DNA from: Apoda limacodes
Taxonomy: Eukaryota; Arthropoda; Insecta; Lepidoptera; Limacodidae
Assembly (NCBI GenBank): GCA_946406115.1
Contig: OX291544.1
Coordinates: forward strand, 682,001 to 746,000
Direction: 5' to 3'
Length of the DNA stretch: 64,000 nucleotides
This document shows, in pieces, positions 10,793 to 20,093 of this stretch (position 1 is the stretch's first letter; each line of letters starts with the position of its first letter). The notes below the pieces were generated by a model that saw only the letters and a program-made list of their open reading frames with translations, was not told where the DNA came from and ran no database searches. The translations under genes were made by a program, and so were the position numbers.

Positions 10793-11233
10793 CTACATAA
10801 ATAGTGAGTTAAGTGGACCGCCAATCAGTAAATGGCCCGGAGTAAGGGTCAACAGGTCATTTGGGTCCAATGAGATCGGACAAAGAGGATGTGAATTGAG
10901 TACCGCCTCAATTTTACAAAACACGGTAGCCAAGTCCTCAAAAGTCAGTACCGTCTCACCAATAACCCGATGCAAGTGTGTTTTTGCCACTTTGACCGCT
11001 GCCTCAAAGATACTACCTTCCATTTGATGTTTTATCTAGACAAGTCATATATAATTTGGACGACTAGCGCCCTTAGAATTAGTTCCGCAGTCGAACCAAA
11101 GATTCGGCAACCCTCGACGACTGACAAACCGAGACAAACAGGCCATAAATGCTTCCGTTGACAAGGCAGAAACGACCTCCAAATGGACGGCCTTGGTCGA
11201 CAAACAAACGAAAACACAGAGGTAGGCCTTCAC
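10793..11233 (-). pseudogene. BEL/Pao integrase fragment, inverted relative to the env piece
   Basis: Two minus-strand frames (11233-11045 and 11023-10793) read as BEL/Pao integrase. The first has FVCLSTKAVHLEVVSALS followed by RFVSRRGLPNL and a WFDCGTNSKGA block, where the usual catalytic SDNGTNF has lost its D and F. The second has FEAAVKVAKTHLHRVIGE, then IEAVLNSHPLCPIS and LTPGHLLIGGPL, the region around and after the catalytic glutamate. About 60 residues between them are missing. The fragment lies tail-to-tail with the env-like piece just upstream. No LTR is seen. Confidence 0.7.
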
Positions 11234-11269
11234 AGTTTTTCAGGGCTTAAACCATATCCCTAGGAAAAA

Positions 11270-11465
11270 ATATTTTGCAAACGCATCGATGAATCAAAAA
11301 ATGGTTTATACACACCCTCCATATTTTTATCCAACGACACCCTACAGCCTACACTATGAGGTATACGAGTTTAATTATACTAATGGTCTCTGAGCTAAGT
11401 CCCGGACAGTCAGACATGGCGAAACTATAAGGGTTCCTTGTTGACTACGGAACCCTAAAAAAAAA
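11270..11465 (+). repeat. Dispersed GGGTTCC-type repeat
   Basis: Ends in GACAGTCAGACATGGCGAAACTATAAGGGTTCC... and ...ACGGAACCCTAAAAA, i.e. an inverted GGGTTCCGT/ACGGAACCC end. A second copy in the window (about 40540-40790) has the same GACAGACATGATGAA and AAGGGTTCC...ACCCTAAAAA order. Non-coding. Confidence 0.5.
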
Positions 11466-11597
11466 GGGATTTGTCATTCACGAATCTCTTAATTACGTGT
11501 GAAGTTTTCTACAAAGTTAGGACGACTAAATTGTTACTTCTATATCTGAAGTGTGAACCGAAGTATAATTGTAAATTACATCTCACTTCGAGTTCGC

Positions 11598-11677
11598 GTA
11601 GTGACGCACTACGTATGAGTGTCATATGTCATGGCAAGTAGTGACGCACTACGTATGAGTGTCATATGTCATGGCAA
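11598..11677. repeat. 40-bp tandem duplication containing a palindrome
   Basis: Two adjacent identical 40-base units (11598-11637 and 11638-11677). Each begins with the inverted repeat GTAGTG-ACG-CACTAC. No coding function is seen. Confidence 0.85.
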
Positions 11678-11805
11678 GGCAGCGGGTCAAAACAGTGACG
11701 AACAACTTTGTTTTTAGTAGCTTACTAACTTATTTATAATTGCTAACTTTAATTGCTAAATTTACTAACTTACACTAAGTGTTTCAATACAGATTTTATA
11801 TTTGA

Positions 11806-11925
11806 TTTCTTGCCGGATCTTTTTGGTAGAAATTAACATTGGCAAATAGATTGTATTTATGATTCAAAAGTGTTCTCAGAAATCTAGGTACTTGAATAAA
11901 TATTATTTGATTTGATTTAGTACAT
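11806..11925 (+). repeat. LINE 3'-end fragment with ATTTG simple-repeat tail
   Basis: Contains TTTCTTGCCGGATCTT, GATTCAAAAGTG and CTTGAATAAATATT, then (ATTTG)n. The same ordered blocks mark the 3' end of LINE C in this window. Probably a dead-on-arrival 3' fragment of a related LINE. Confidence 0.45.
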
Positions 11926-12412
11926 TGAACCCGTACTAGAATTTAAAATGGTAAAGTAGGTAAGCAATGTGAGAGAGTCAACCCCAACAGACAAGCGGCG
12001 GCGCGCCGAGTGCTGAAGCTGAAGGGGATCGTGTCACATCGGGATTAAAATAAACAATGAGGCGATCGAGCGGTGATCAAGTGATGCGTCGGAAATAGCG
12101 CCGTTAGCCATTAGCGGCTCGGTTAGTAAACAAGAGGCACTCCACTCCACACTCCAGACTCCACACTCCCCGCGAGCGGGAGTCATTGCGCGCGTCTCTC
12201 CTTTGAACATTCCGCGGTCTCCCTGCGTCCATTTGAGTGAGAAAAAATAAGCATTAATAGATTCGACAGAAACGGTTCTTGATATTTGTCACTACCTACT
12301 CTTAATATAGGTATGCTAATGGATCGTTAATTGCAACACAAATAAAATAATTAGTATTGGAAGCGTTTTGGAAGAAACTTGCTCTGACGTTAGGATTAAA
12401 CTATTTTTATAT
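11926..12412. other. Unassigned DNA
   Basis: No gene recognised. The part 11990-12230 is GC-richer (GGCGGCGCGCCGAG, repeated CTCCACACTCC units) and may be host intergenic or promoter-like DNA, but no promoter element can be supported. Confidence 0.3.
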
Positions 12413-12630
12413 CTATATTATATATATAATAGAGAAAACTAACTGATATAATATCAACGCACAGCCTAAATCAAACCAAACTACTGGCTCTAGAGACTTC
12501 AAATTTCGCAAAAAGGTTTTTTTAGGTTTTGCACGCAATATTACATACGTTAGACGGGCACTAAGGATTTTGCAAAAATCGTCGCCTAAGGGAGTAAAAT
12601 GAAGTTTGAAAGTTTGTATAGATTTTTTTA
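12413..12630 (+). repeat. Fragment of the CAACGCACAGCC interspersed repeat
   Basis: Shares ATCAACGCACAGCCTAAA and CTAAGGGAGTAAAATGAAG, near the usual CTAAGGGGGTGAAA, with the Helitron-like repeats at 20094 and 20708. It is a degenerate partial copy. The minus-strand 74-codon ORF across it is a by-product. Confidence 0.5.
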
Positions 12631-12673
12631 ACACCACTTAGGTGGCAAACAAGCTTACGGTCCGTCTGATGGT
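12624..12673 (-). repeat. LINE A 3'-terminal fragment
   Basis: About 50 bases matching, on the minus strand, the last bases of LINE A (ACCATCAGACGGACCG, AAGCTTGTTTGCCACC, TAAGTGGTG, then an A-run read on this strand). An extreme 5'-truncated copy. Confidence 0.7.
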
Positions 12674-14150
12674 AATATAATAATTTTTTTAAGCTAAATG
12701 CATAAAAAATAGTATTTGGCCTTTAAGAGGTTGATAATATCAGGCTGAAAAAAAGGGCATTTATTAGATAAAATCGCGACATTTAAATAATAAGCAGGAA
12801 GAGGTTTTTATCATCGTTAGCATTGATAAAACCCGAAACGTAACATAGACAACAAGCGAAGTTTCACAGATTATGTGAAGGAAAAAAACCAAAAAAAAAA
12901 ATTTTTCATTTATAGGTTACATTATGTACTCTATATCCATAGAGCAACACGGCATGTTGTTATTCTATAGCACATTAAAAAAAAAAAAACGAGTTGCACT
13001 CCGGGAGTGCCGGCAGAAGTGAAAACCTTTACACACGATTCGCGCTTAACACTCAAAAATGTCACAAGACATGTCTTTGACATTGTCAAGAAATAATAAT
13101 GTTTGTTTATTTACTTTATTGACGTAGTATATTTGACATCGCAATCTGTCATAGAATTAAAATTCCATATCCAACCTCCCTGTACTACTCATAATCGCGA
13201 ATACTAAAAATAAAAATTATAATAGGCGTGGCATTACGGGTTCCGTCTTACGAATTTCCACGATTAGGACACGTGACTTGACGCGAGTTTAACATTTTTT
13301 ACCCATACCAAAAAAAGTGCACAACGTCGCTAAAGAAGTTTTCACTTCAAAAATATTTCCCGAACCGAAGAATACATACACGTATCAATTACCTCAGAAA
13401 TCGCAGTGTCTTTTGATGTACATATAGATTTACTTTGACCGGAGTCTTAAAGTAATAAAACTGTGTAAAATCACAAAAGAATAAAGTTAAGGACGGTTTC
13501 CAATCGTAATTTCAGGAATAATCTTTTATCTTTGAAATCTTACTATCGCAAGATTGTATATTTGTACATATATATCATACTTTCAGTAACTAAAGCCAAA
13601 TATAATTTGTATTTATTGAAGCATTTTTGTTATTTTTTTAAATATTTCTCTTTATATAAACTAATTCTTTAAATTAATCAATAAGATTTAAGTGTTTGTT
13701 TGTTTATTGTAAGTAGATGAATAAATAAATTTAAGTGTTTTTAAGTAACAAAATAATGTATCTTCTTCTTTGAATTATTTTTTGGGTGTAAGGTGTTGTG
13801 TGTAATATGTGAGACGGGACTATTAGAGTTAAGAAGCCCCTACACTACACAGAGAGAAAAGATATTGTTTGAATTAAAAACCTGTTTTTTAAAATGCGTC
13901 AATACTTAATTTTATTGATTTCAACATTTTTTTTCTAGAAATTACAACACAATATAATTTTAAGTACATTTTATTAATTTCATAATCTAATACCTGCAAA
14001 ATATTTTTTCCGAAAACAATAATTTTTACTTCGGATTACAGAATCGAAATGAGTAGGGTTATTAATGTCAACCTATACCTAAAGCTTACTAAAGATTACA
14101 AAAAGTTTTATTAAAGTGGGAAGATAAAATACTACTTGTCATTACAGTGA
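12674..14150. other. Long non-coding stretch with a possible MITE
   Basis: No coding region is recognised. GCCGGCAGAAGTGAAAAC at 13010-13028 and AGTTTTCACTTC at 13337-13348 form an inverted pair, so a 0.35-kb miniature inverted-repeat element may lie between them. The remainder is AT-rich with poly-A and poly-T runs. Confidence 0.3.
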
Positions 14151-14199
14151 AGGCCAATTAACGTTTACAAACAACTTTCGAAGAAATAGTGAAGTTTAC

Positions 14200-14400
14200 T
14201 AATAACAAACATCATATCGTACTGCTACGAATGAAGGTTGACGTCACGCATCCTACATCGCGCTATTGAAGTTTCTTCGGTTGTTCGCATATATACAAAC
14301 CGATTCGCAAGGAAGGTGAATCGAGGCATTCTCCAGGCATAACTCCTCACCTGGCGGGGAATTCCCTATTACCGCCGCTTCACAGTTGGTGACCCTGAGT
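14200..14400 (+). promoter_or_regulatory. Candidate isolated LTR end and primer-binding site
   Basis: CGCATATATACAAACC resembles a TATA box. About 90 bases on, the sequence CGCCGCTTCACA is followed by GT and TGGTGACCC (14387-14395), the layout of a retroelement LTR ending in CA followed by a primer-binding site. A similar TGGTGACCCC occurs in minus-strand candidates at 36181 and 37161. No matching downstream LTR is visible and the downstream coding (14908-15270) is too broken to name. It could be chance. Confidence 0.35.
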
Positions 14401-15420
14401 TAAACTAATTTGACACACCTTAAGCCGCAGCCCTTCATCTACTAGGTTCACGAACCAGTTGTCAACCATACGCTTTGCATCACAGAGGTTCATCAGGACC
14501 TACCGGTGGCATTAACGCTTATTGTAAGCGTGGTACGTTATTTCATTCCAATAACTTTTACTTGTTTTTAGTAAACAACACTGTTATTCCAACAAGACTA
14601 GTTTTTTTCCTGTTAGCAAATACAATAAGTAAAACTCATTGGTAACCGTCAGTGTAATTTACTTGTCCTCGGAATTACTAATATTTTAGTGATTATTAGT
14701 ATTATTTACTTGTGGCTAGTTTTTTCTCCGTGTACCTGTGGAAAGTGTAGCAGTCCTCATAAAGCCAACAGTCCAGTTTGTCACATCTGTTTGAGCTTGT
14801 TAAAAAAATGGGAACAAGAAAGTCGGAACAACGGCAATCTATAGGGGGAGCACTGTTTGCTAACTAATATATGTCAGCATAGTTGCTAGCCTTCGAACCC
14901 CTCACTAATGGCCCTGGCAAACGCACCTACTACACTGATTGACTTAATTCGAAAAGAATCCAAGTAAGACAAAACTCAATTTCTTGGTGTGTTAATAAGT
15001 GGACTGCTCCTTATTAATCTAGTGTTGACTAGACAACCCCAAAACTGTATTTTTAAGCAAGCAGAAGCCAAAAACACAGTTACCAGAACTATTGGTATGA
15101 GCTTACTTTGACGTCGAAAAAACGCTACAATAAGAGAGCGTAAAAACATAGATTTGCGCTTACAAAAATTCAACAAGCACAAATACCTAGATCTATCCTT
15201 AAAGAACTCCAAGAAACACAAAAACATGCATTTACCCTCGTCAAGGAGCACAAACACGAACCATAGATCTTTAAAAACTATTGCATTTGGCCGTCAACTA
15301 AAACAAATATCTTATTGTTCTTAAGATACACGTTCATTATTGTGTAAGGAAGACAAAACTCTTACAAAGCATTTATTTCAGCTTTCCGTCCCCGGAGCTG
15401 CTATCTGTTTCGTGCCTTTA
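14400..15420. other. Unassigned DNA with a stop-rich possible gag remnant
   Basis: Between 14908 and 15280 one plus-strand frame is nearly open, broken by two stops. It is lysine/leucine-rich and starts MALANAPTTLIDLIRKESK. Because it follows the candidate primer-binding site at 14387 it could be a decayed gag gene, but no motif proves this. Confidence 0.25.
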
Positions 15421-15424
15421 TTAG

Positions 15425-15783
15425 TTCAGTTTACCGGCACACTATTTATTATTTCAGTTTACCGGCACACTATTTATTAGTTCAGTTTACCGCCACACTA
15501 TTTATTAGTTCAGTTTACCGGCAAACTATTTATTAGTTCAGTTTACCGGCACACTATTTATTAGTTCAGTTTACCGGCACACTATTTATTAGTTCAGTTT
15601 ACCGGCACACTATTTACTAGTTCAGTTTACCGGCGCACTATTTATTAGTTCAGTTTACCGGCACACTATTTATTAGTTCAGTTTACCGGCACACTTTTTA
15701 TTAGTTCAGTTTACCGGCACACTATTTATTATTTCAGTTTCCTGGCACACTATTTATTAGTTCAGTTTACCGGCACACTATTT
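15425..15783. repeat. 28-bp minisatellite, about 13 copies
   Basis: Consensus unit TTCAGTTTACCGGCACACTA plus TTTATTAG, repeated about 13 times with 0-3 differences per copy (GTTTCCTGG in the twelfth unit, CGGCGCAC in the eighth). Units are contiguous without spacers, so it is not a CRISPR array. Confidence 0.95.
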
Positions 15784-15925
15784 TTCTTAAAAAATACAAT
15801 AAAAATCAAAAATATAGTTATACCCATCGAATTATCATAGCTATAGATACATAGTTTAGGGTATGTTGATACATACATATATCACAAAGATAGAATACTG
15901 TTAGTTGAGTATTACTTTTAAAAAA

Positions 15926-15965
15926 CATGGTTGAGCGAAGCGATGGCTGATTCATGTGTCATACT
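15926..15965 (+). repeat. LINE-tail-like repeat, left part (host of the mag-like insertion)
   Basis: AAAACATGGTTGAGCGAAGC...GATTCATGTGTCATACT. It continues at 19624 after the mag-like element. The uninterrupted minus-strand copy at 37510-37942 joins the two parts directly. Confidence 0.85.
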
Positions 15966-16037
15966 TGTAGTGAAGTCAGTTGCGTAATACATGTGATATA
16001 GAACGGACGCACGAAGTTTTATTGCATACCTTGGACA
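15966..16037 (+). repeat. 5' LTR of the mag-like element
   Basis: Starts TGTAGTGAAGTCAG and ends CTTGGACA (TG...CA). It differs from the 3' LTR by G/T at position 10, A/T at 27 and G/C at 30. Confidence 0.85.
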
Positions 16038-16137
16038 TTATATTGGCGGCTAAAAAAAATTGTTCAAATGTGCGTGTGCTAAGTGCCGGTAATCATCATT
16101 GTACAAGTGTAAAAATAATATAAGGCTAAATAAAAAG

Positions 16138-16800
16138 ATGTCAATTGGGAAAGTGAACGAGTTTGACATCGGCAGCGGAGCTTGGAATTCCTACGTCGTC
16201 CTATTTTACGGTTAATAAAGTGCAAACAGATTTAAAGTTACCTACGTTAATTGCAGTGATGGGGGACGCGGCATACGAGCTATTGGCGAATTGGACTAGT
16301 CCACAAAAACCGTCTGCCCTTAACAAGGCACTACGAGGCGGCAGTGACCTTGTTAAGGGAACACCTACAGCCAGCGCCTTCGATATTGGCAGAAAGGTAC
16401 CGATTTCGGCAGCGGAGACAAACCATTGGAGAAAATATATCCACGTATGTAGCAGAACTAAAAAAACTTGCTAGACACTGCAAATTCGAGTCCAACCTAA
16501 GTGAGAGTCTGCGGGATCAGTTTGTGTGTGGGTTACGTGGTGACATTATCCGTCAACGGCTGTTCGCAGAGGATAACAGTTTGACCTTCAATAATGCAGT
16601 GAAGCTAGCGAGCGCTTTGGAAGCCGCGGAGTGGGATGCGGCCGCGGTGGAGGAGAAAACATCGACGAGCGTCGGAGAGGATGCATCGAGGAGTGGGGGA
16701 GAGGCTGTGCACGCGGTCCGAGCTGCACAGTACAGGCCGACGACGGGACGATTCCGCGGTGCGCGGGCCGGCGGCGGCGCGGGCCACACGACCAGCGATG
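16138..16800 (+). pseudogene. gag of the mag-like element
   Basis: The reading starts MSIGKVNEFDIGSGAWNSYV at 16138, the characteristic opening of gag in mag-like gypsy elements. It shifts frame near 16197, continues TVNKVQTDLKLPTLIAVMGD, then shifts again near 16330 into an open frame with LAERYRFRQRRQTIGENIS and LRDQFVCGLRGDIIRQRLF, and an alanine/glutamate-rich region. Gag forms the particle and packages RNA. The zinc-knuckle region that should follow is missing: after GHTTSDGFKNKA the sequence passes directly into the end of the protease region, so about 0.3 kb is deleted. GC content jumps in 16630-16790. Confidence 0.75.
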
Positions 16801-17155
16801 GTTTTAAAAATAAAGCCTTTAGAAGTAATAAACCCTGTAGTAATTTTTGGAAACAAAAATAAATGTCCGGAATTATTTGTCATAGAGGGGGCCACAACTT
16901 CATCATTGGGAAGGCAGTGGTTGGCTGAGTTAGAAATAGAATTGCCACATTTTAGTACAAGTAATTGTAATAACATAGTTAACGATCGTGTAGAATTAGC
17001 TGATGATATAAATACTTTGATTGACAGATATAAGGATTTGTTCAGCGGAGGGTTGGGCCGGTACACAGGCGGGCAGGCGTCGCTGCCTGTGTACCAGCGG
17101 GCGCGGCCGCTGCCGTACGCGCTGCGATCGCGGGTCGAGGCCGAGCTCGATATTT
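16801..17155 (+). pseudogene. Protease end and pol linker of the mag-like element
   Basis: Frame 16636-17223 from about residue 56: ELFVIEGATTSSLGRQWL is the end of a retropepsin domain (GR.WL element), followed by LIDRYKDLFSGGLGRYTGG, the pre-RT linker, and PVYQRARPLPYALRSRVEAE, which normally leads into the RT fingers. The catalytic D(S/T)G of the protease is absent, removed with the deletion at about 16800. The RT fingers are also missing: after EAELD at 17149 the reading resumes in the palm. Confidence 0.65.
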
Positions 17156-17159
17156 CTCA

Positions 17160-17700
17160 AAAATTGATTTGTCTCAAGCGTACTCACAAATTGAGCTTGA
17201 TGACTCAAATAAATTCACTATAGTAAGCACCCAAAAGGGTCTTCATCGGTACAACAGGCTAGTGTATGGTCTGGCTTCGAGTCCGGGATTTTTTCAACGA
17301 ATCATGAACAATCTTTTCAATGGTATTCCGAACGTAGAAACTTTTCTAGACGACGTGCTTATCGGAGGAATAACAAAGGCTGAGCACTTAATGGCTTTAG
17401 AGGCAGTGTTTCAGAGATTACAGCAAAATGGTTTAAAGGTAACAGTAGTAAATGTGTATTCCTAGTCAAGGAAGTTAGTATCTTGGATTTGTGATTAGTG
17501 AACACGTTATAAGTACGGACCCCAACAAAATTGAGGCGATTGTTAACATTCCTCGGCCATCTAATGTCACAGAATTGCGGTCATTTTTAGGTTTAATCAA
17601 TTGTTATGGAAAATTAATAAGAAATATAAGCAGTAGGTTAGTACCAATTTATAATTTACTTAAAACTGGGAAGCAATGGTATGGTAAAAGAATGTGATAG
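17160..17700 (+). pseudogene. Reverse transcriptase of the mag-like element
   Basis: Contains SQAYSQIELDDSNKFTIVS, then VYGLASSPGFFQRIMNNL and the catalytic box as FLDDVLIGG (Y replaced by F, and L in the second place). After a frameshift near 17465 it has SDPNKIEAI(V)NIPRPSNVT and LRSFLGLINCYGKLI. Fingers missing; thumb present. A retroviral-type RT, inactive here. Confidence 0.75.
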
Positions 17701-18060
17701 GTCGTTTTGCGAGATAAAAAAAATATCAGGGACGGAGGTGCTAGCACACTACGATCCGCGGAAGCCATTGATTGTAACCTGCGACGCGAGCGGGCGCGGG
17801 GTAGGGGGCGTGCTGTCGCAGCCGAGCGACGACGGCGGGGGCGAGCGGCCGGTCGCTTACGAAATTCCATCAATTTTTATACGCGCGCCATTTTATACCC
17901 AGGACTGACCACAAAGCCCTCGTATCAATATAAGGCCCAAATCCTAGCATACCGACCATGGTAGCGAGTCGTATGCAACGGTGGGCGCTAATTCGTTCGA
18001 TATTGAGTACGTACGGACCGACGCAAATGGAGCGGACGGCCTATCGAGATTGCCGCTAGA
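17700..18060 (+). pseudogene. RNase H region of the mag-like element
   Basis: LAHYDPRKPLIVTCDASGRG and VGGVLSQPSDDGG(G)ERPVAYE show the first RNase H catalytic aspartate (CDAS). After an internal deletion of about 60 codons, with only scraps of the DHKAL block at about 17905-17930, the frame resumes in FDIEYVRTDANGADGLSRLP. The NGADGLSRLP ending is the normal boundary to the integrase. Confidence 0.7.
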
Positions 18061-18179
18061 TGGAAACAAACAAACAAGTGTGACACCACTGGAACAAACT
18101 TACCTACATTCAATACAGGACTCCTTATTGTTATATTATAACGAAATCAAACGGAAAACGTCTAGGGATGCTATCTTAT

Positions 18180-19020
18180 CGAAAATTTTAAGTTACATTA
18201 GAGAGGTCTGGCCTCGGCAATGTGAAAATTCAAAATTCAAAACCGTATTTTAATAGAAAAAACGAACTTTATGAGGAACTAGGTTGTATAATGTTAAGTT
18301 ACAGATTGGTGGTCCCGGCGGATTGTTGGGATAAAATTTTATTGTTACACCATGAACCTCACATGGGCATAGTTAAATCCAAAGCCCTAGCTCGAAGCTA
18401 CGGGTGGTGGCCTGGGGCGAATCGGAGGAGCGCATGGTGCCGTGAGTGTACGGCGTGCGCGGCGCAGGCGGACGCGCCGCCGCGGCAAGCGCCGGTTATG
18501 TGGCCCTGGCCGCAGAGGCCGTGGTCCCGGTTGCCTCTTGACTACATGGGGCCCATCGCTGGTGCCTAATATTTAGTCGTGGTGGATGCAATGTCAAAGT
18601 GGATAGAGTTATTCAGAGTGAATAGTGTTACTGCCACTACTCTTATTAATATTTTAACCGATTTGTTTAGTAGATTTGGTTATCCTAGGCAAATAGTGAC
18701 TGACAATGCCGCCCAGTTCACCTAAGAGGAGTTGGGAAAATTTTCTAGCCTGAAACGCATCTAGCAAGTGTTCACACCTCCCTACCACCCGGTCTTCTAA
18801 CGGACTAGCAGAAAATGCAGTACGTACATTGAAAAGAGTAATTAAAAAAGCAATCTATGAAAAACAAAACGTGGACAAAGCGTTGTGGGCGTTCTTAATC
18901 CATCACAGAAATGTGGAACACTCGACTACCGGAGAGAGTCCTGTCATGCTATTACTAGGTAGACGATTACGTACTCGACTGGATGTTCTAAAACCAGATA
19001 GGCAGTATCAAGTTCTCTAG
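18180..19020 (+). pseudogene. Integrase of the mag-like element
   Basis: The zinc-binding region reads LLHHEPHMGIVKSKALA ... WCRECTACAAQ (H-H-C-C). The core has LPLDYMGPI, VVDAMSKWIELF (first D, after a TAA at 18568), IVTDNAAQFT (second D) and GLAENAVRTLKR(V)IKK with the third catalytic residue (E). A TAA at 18724 and frameshifts near 18780 break the core. GESPVMLLLGRRLRTRLDVL ends the recognisable part. Integrase inserts the DNA copy; this one cannot work. Confidence 0.75.
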
Positions 19021-19551
19021 GGCCAAAAACGGCAACGGGAGCTATGTGGGGGAGTGACTAAAAAGATTGGTCTTAAGGAAGACATGTGGTACCGTCAGTT
19101 TTTATCATCGGCTAAATGGATACCGGGCATATAATGGGCAAGTAGAGGAATGTTTATGTCCTAGTAACTATAAAGTGAGAGGAGAAGAAGAGATCAAATA
19201 AGGAAACGATCGTAAGATTTTCGCTTGCCTTAACAACTTCGGGATCGGGTAGGCTATCCAGCACAAAATCTCAGCGGAATTCAGCACATGGGGCTGTGTC
19301 TCCTGCGGGGCAACGGTTGGAGGGGTCGGCGGGATCGGTGGGGTCACCGGGCGGTTCACCGCTTAGTGCTGACACTGAAACTCTGGCTTCTCCAGAGGAG
19401 CCAAGCACCTTGACCGACCCTAACCCAACACCGCCACATTCCGGTGTCATAAGACAATGTAGACTAGGTAAGGTACCTAACTATAAGTATTAGAATAGTG
19501 TTTAGATTATTTAGTATGTAAGAAAATATTGTTAAATAATGTGTGGAGGAG
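19020..19551 (+). other. mag-like pol C-terminus and 3' leader with polypurine tract
   Basis: Disrupted C-terminal pol sequence. The last open frame (19296-19493) reads a proline/serine-rich tail ending RQCRLGKVPNYKY. A purine-rich GTGGAGGAG (19543-19551) lies directly before the 3' LTR and is the expected plus-strand priming site. Confidence 0.6.
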
Positions 19552-19623
19552 TGTAGTGAATTCAGTTGCGTAATACTTGTCATATAGAACGGACGCACGA
19601 AGTTTTATTGCATACCTTGGACA
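19552..19623 (+). repeat. 3' LTR of the mag-like element
   Basis: 72 bases, TGTAGTGAATTCAG...CTTGGACA, matching the 5' LTR at 69 positions. Followed at once by the duplicated TTCATGTGTCATACT and then by host repeat sequence. Confidence 0.85.
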
Positions 19624-20093
19624 TTCATGTGTCATACTCGTGAACTGTGCCGCCTGTGAAAGCTGCTCTTGCAAACTTCTTTGTATTCTTAGTCTTTACT
19701 CTTACTTTTTTGTTTTGTTTATAAATACTGTAAAACATTAATTATTAATTATTATATATAAGTGATGAATACATAAACTGCCTTTTTTTTAATGTTTTGC
19801 AATTAGATACCTACTTTTTTATGTTTTGCTTGTGCTTTATATTTCATGTTTTTTATGTTTGTAATGGAAAGCGTCCTTCATGATAGGGAGGACATTTTCC
19901 AATATTATAATTAGACGCTGTAAGAGAAAGGGAAAAAAGAAATGCCTTTGCTGAGTTTCTTGCCGGTTCTTCTCAGTACAAGGTCTCCCGCCCTATAGAC
20001 TTACGAACCGATCGCGTAGTGACATTCATAAGTGCTCAATTATTGTAGCATAAATTGAATAAATAATATTGATTGATTGATTGATTGAAATAA
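19624..20093 (+). repeat. LINE-tail-like repeat, right part, ending in (ATTG)n
   Basis: Continues the repeat interrupted at 15965. Markers: GCCGCCTGTG, CTCTTGCAAACTTCTTTGTATTC, ATTTCATGTTTTTTATGTTTG, TTGCTGAGTTTCTTGCCGG and CTCCCGCCCTATAGACTTAC, ending TAAATTGAATAAATAATATT then (GATT)n. The AATAAA and simple-repeat end look like the 3' terminus of a LINE. The copy at 37510-37942 is on the minus strand. Confidence 0.75.

Larger units (their letters stand above)
15966..19623 (+). mobile_element. mag-like Ty3/gypsy element with 72-bp LTRs
   Basis: A 3.66-kb LTR retrotransposon: 5' LTR 15966-16037, gag, remnants of protease, RT, RNase H and integrase, and 3' LTR 19552-19623. The two LTRs differ at 3 of 72 positions. 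It is flanked by the 15-base direct repeat TTCATGTGTCATACT (15951-15965 and 19624-19638). LTRs this short are characteristic of the mag group (the Bombyx element has 77-bp LTRs). Internal deletions (gag/protease, RT fingers, RNase H) and multiple frameshifts make it defective. A purine-rich tract (GTGGAGGAG) precedes the 3' LTR, and TTGGCGGC at 16043, six bases after the 5' LTR, may be the primer-binding site. Confidence 0.85.

Noticed and set aside
15425..15783. CRISPR-like array of 28-bp repeats
   Set aside because: Units are contiguous without unique spacers and the context is an animal genome; it is a minisatellite.
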